Assembly (NCBI RefSeq): GCF_018398335.1
Contig: NZ_JAHBRX010000001.1
Coordinates: forward strand, 2,844,001-2,908,000
Origin: Chelatococcus sp. HY11
GTDB taxonomy: Bacteria; Pseudomonadota; Alphaproteobacteria; Rhizobiales; Beijerinckiaceae
Direction: 5' to 3'
Length of the DNA: 64,000 nt
Part shown: piece by piece, positions 62,309 to 64,000 of the stretch
How the letters are laid out: each line of letters opens with the position of its first letter
Numbering within the stretch: the first letter of the stretch is position 1
Program-made: the position numbers and the translations under genes
The notes under the pieces: generated by a model
The model's database searches: none
Told to the model about the DNA's origin: nothing
The model's input: only the letters and a program-made list of their open reading frames with translations

Positions 62309-62854
62309 CTACTCGGGGTCGTCGACCGAGGCGGACTGGAATCCTTCCTCCTGTTCAAGCCCGAACCAGGTTTCCCAGGTCCAAGAACTCTTCAGCGTCT
62401 CCACCTGCGGGAAGACCTCGACCGAGGTAATATGCGGCATCTGCGCCGGCATTTCCTTGCGGATGAAATGATGCAGCGAGTTCATCGTCGTGTGCAGGCT
62501 CTGCACGATAATGTCGGCGCTGCCGAAGGAAATCGACACAAAGCGGACGGACGGATACTCGGCGATCCGGCGGGCATAGTCGTCGACATGGGCCGGCGGC
62601 ACCTTGAGGTGAATGAGGGCGACGACGTCGAAGCCAAGCGCGATGAAATTGCCAACGGCGGCAATGCGGATGAGACCTGAGTCCGTCAGGCGGCTGACAC
62701 GCTGGCGAACAGTCGCCTCGGACACCTTTAAGTCGCGGGCGATCTCACGGTAGGGCTGGCGGCCGTTCTGGGAAAGCGCGGCGATGATGCGCTTGTCCAG
62801 TGCATCGAGATTCAGACCGTTCACGTCACCTTCCCCCTGCTTCGCAATGGGCAT
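62309..62854 (-). CDS. Lrp/AsnC-family transcriptional regulator
   Basis: 181 residues. The helix-turn-helix part is LDKRIIAALSQNGRQPYREI, DLKVSEATVRQRVSRLTDSG, then the RAM domain with FIALGFDVVALIHLKVPPAH and ADIIVQSLHTTMNSLHHFI. A tail of about 25 residues rich in Trp and acidic residues follows. It is divergent from an ABC binding-protein gene, and the 163-bp spacer has repeats suited to Lrp binding. The ATG at 62854 is chosen over a TTG at 62866. Confidence 0.92.
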   Translation of the reverse strand: MPIAKQGEGDVNGLNLDALDKRIIAALSQNGRQPYREIARDLKVSEATVRQRVSRLTDSGLIRIAAVGNFIALGFDVVALIHLKVPPAHVDDYARRIAEYPSVRFVSISFGSADIIVQSLHTTMNSLHHFIRKEMPAQMPHITSVEVFPQVETLKSSWTWETWFGLEQEEGFQSASVDDPE

Positions 62855-62885
62855 CTTGCTGCTCAAAAATTCCTACTTTGCGCAT

Positions 62886-62951
62886 TAGATTCGCATATGA
62901 ATCTATTGACTGCGTATCAAATCGAAGTTTAGCATTATGCATTGCGTATCA
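62886..62951. promoter_or_regulatory. Promoter with inverted and direct repeats between lrp-type and binding-protein genes
   Basis: An inverted repeat TAGATTC/GAATCTA with a 6-bp centre (62886-62905) abuts TTGACT (62906-62911), which with TAGCAT 18 bp on (62930-62935) forms a likely promoter for the plus-strand gene. TGCGTATCA occurs at 62911-62919 and 62943-62951, 32 bp or three helical turns apart, framing the promoter. This suits a multimeric Lrp-type regulator. Confidence 0.6.
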
Positions 62952-63017
62952 TAAAGTCACTTTTGCGCAAATGCACAGCCAAGGGCGTCAAAAGCGACAA
63001 ACAGAGAGGGTGCAACA

Positions 63018-64000
63018 ATGGCGGCGAAAGCCCTGTTATTCGCGACAAGTCTCATTGCGGCAGCCGTGGCGAGTGCCTCGCCGACGTTTGCGCAGGCCGA
63101 ACGGGATGGAAAGATCTCATTCTTCATGTTCGCAGGGTCCGGCTCAGATGTGGTTCCGAAGGAAGTCATCGCTGACTATCTCAAGAAGAACCCCAAGGCT
63201 GGCATTGATATCGTCGAGACGACAAACGCGATCATCTATCCGAAGATGGTCACCGCTCGTCGTACGACACCGGACCAGCCGCTCGTCCATTGTGGCTTCT
63301 TCAATGCCGACACGATCAATCGTGGTGACGCCGATGACATGTGGGAGACGCTGAACAAGGCGAACATCCCTAACATGGCGAACACGCTGGATACCTATGC
63401 GCGTCCCGAGGCACGCGGGGTTCCCTATCAGGCGATGGGGATCGGTCTTCTCTATAACACGCGCGTCATGAAAGAGCCGCCGACCTCCTGGAGCGTGCTC
63501 TGGAGCCCAGACAGCCGGGGCAAGATCGTTACTTTCGACAACGACTTGCGGCTTGTCGGCCTTGTCTCGAAGCTCAATGGCGCCGATGAGAAGAACCCCG
63601 ACACGGGCTTCAAGCTCCTGTCCGAGAATGCCAAGAATTTTCGCGCGCTGGTGGATTCCAATGACGCGCTGAAAAACCTGGTCATCAGCGGCGACGCGCC
63701 GATCGCACCGTGGTTCTCGTCCGTCTCCGATGTCTGGATCAAGGAAGGCTCTCCGGTGGGCTTTGCCGTGCCGAAAGAGGGTGCGATCGCATTCCCGATC
63801 TACATGGCGATCGCCAAGGGCGTCACGCCGGCCCAGCGCGCCGTCTGCGAGGATCTGCTCAATGAGCTCCTCACGCCGGATCGGGCTGGCCGCTACGCGC
63901 TCGTCACCTCTTCGGTTCCGCTCGTGACCAACGCCACCCTGTCCAAGGAGCAGGTCGAGAACCCGATCCTCAATCCTGCCATCGCAAAGAACGCCATTCA
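63018..64000 (+). CDS. ABC transporter substrate-binding protein (PotD/iron-type), 5' part
   Basis: At least 327 codons; the gene runs past the window end. A Sec signal peptide ends at SPTFAQA. The mature start DGKISFFMFAGSGSDVVPKE is followed by YPKMVTARRTTPDQP, ARGVPYQAMGIGLLYNTRV and a long GAIAFPIYMAIAKGV stretch, typical of type II periplasmic binding proteins for iron or polyamine-like ligands. AGAGGG is seven bases before the ATG. It is divergent from the Lrp-type regulator and very probably leads an ABC importer operon outside the window. Confidence 0.9.
   Translation, partial: MAAKALLFATSLIAAAVASASPTFAQAERDGKISFFMFAGSGSDVVPKEVIADYLKKNPKAGIDIVETTNAIIYPKMVTARRTTPDQPLVHCGFFNADTINRGDADDMWETLNKANIPNMANTLDTYARPEARGVPYQAMGIGLLYNTRVMKEPPTSWSVLWSPDSRGKIVTFDNDLRLVGLVSKLNGADEKNPDTGFKLLSENAKNFRALVDSNDALKNLVISGDAPIAPWFSSVSDVWIKEGSPVGFAVPKEGAIAFPIYMAIAKGVTPAQRAVCEDLLNELLTPDRAGRYALVTSSVPLVTNATLSKEQVENPILNPAIAKNAI

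Overview
The window is GC-rich, densely coded bacterial chromosome and reads as an alphaproteobacterium of the order Hyphomicrobiales (Rhizobiales). This rests on several observations: polyhydroxybutyrate genes phaA/phaR with a separate 3-hydroxybutyrate dehydrogenase, an sdhCDAB operon, an Omp19-type lipoprotein, a BioMNY biotin importer, GTG/TTG starts, and a copy of a short palindromic repeat of a type I recall as common in rhizobial genomes. A Chelatococcus/Bosea-like genus is a guess only. I saw no rRNA, insertion sequence, phage or CRISPR array. One tRNA (Ala, anticodon CGC) is present.

Region 1 (1-35.9 kb) is mostly housekeeping. It holds the start of phaA and the repressor phaR, a degenerate GGDEF/EAL protein, rpmF, mtgA divergent from ispA, kup, ispG, a Zur with a His-rich N-terminus, bdhA with a CitE-like lyase, ppa, a GNAT enzyme, a phosphatase, an MsbA-like exporter, a methyltransferase with a glycosyltransferase, and a sugar-acid set (UxaA/GarD-type dehydratase, FucU mutarotase, aldose 1-dehydrogenase). 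These are followed by bioMNY, a CPBP protease, a membrane-anchored adenosine-deaminase-like protein, the tRNA, YggT/DUF167/folD, an isochorismatase-fold pseudoenzyme, sdhCDAB, a VOC protein, Omp19, a GATase and a TerB-like protein.

Region 2 (36.1-49.1 kb) is a catabolic island. It has an RraA/HMG-type aldolase and a PEP-mutase/isocitrate-lyase-superfamily lyase facing away from each other, a GntR/FCD regulator, a TctBAC tripartite carboxylate transporter, a metallo-beta-lactamase-fold hydrolase, and a four-gene operon (carboxymuconolactone-decarboxylase-like, AbrB-like permease, two alpha/beta-hydrolase-fold proteins that both lack the nucleophilic serine). It ends with an enoyl-CoA hydratase and a LeuC/LeuD-type hydratase. 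A hydratase plus a pyruvate-forming lyase matches the logic of dimethylmaleate or citraconate breakdown. The three divergent spacers carry similar 12-bp operator-like sites.

Region 3 (49.65-60.3 kb) is eleven plus-strand genes in a row. They encode a flavin-dependent oxygenase of acyl-CoA-dehydrogenase fold, a Tat-exported binding protein with its ABC importer, a flavin reductase, a metal-type M24 hydrolase, a second M24 protein that has lost all metal ligands, a GntR/FCD regulator, a DUF1330 protein and an M20 amidohydrolase. The set looks like uptake, hydroxylation and C-N hydrolysis of one unknown nitrogenous compound. A promoter with a 17-bp inverted repeat lies directly upstream.

Region 4 (60.4-64 kb) holds two palindromic repeats, one of which supplies the stop codon of a PRISE-family (progesterone 5-beta-reductase/iridoid-synthase-like) reductase, then a NIPSNAP protein, and an Lrp regulator divergent from another binding protein that runs off the window. 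Short 13-16-bp tandem duplications recur in spacers throughout the window.
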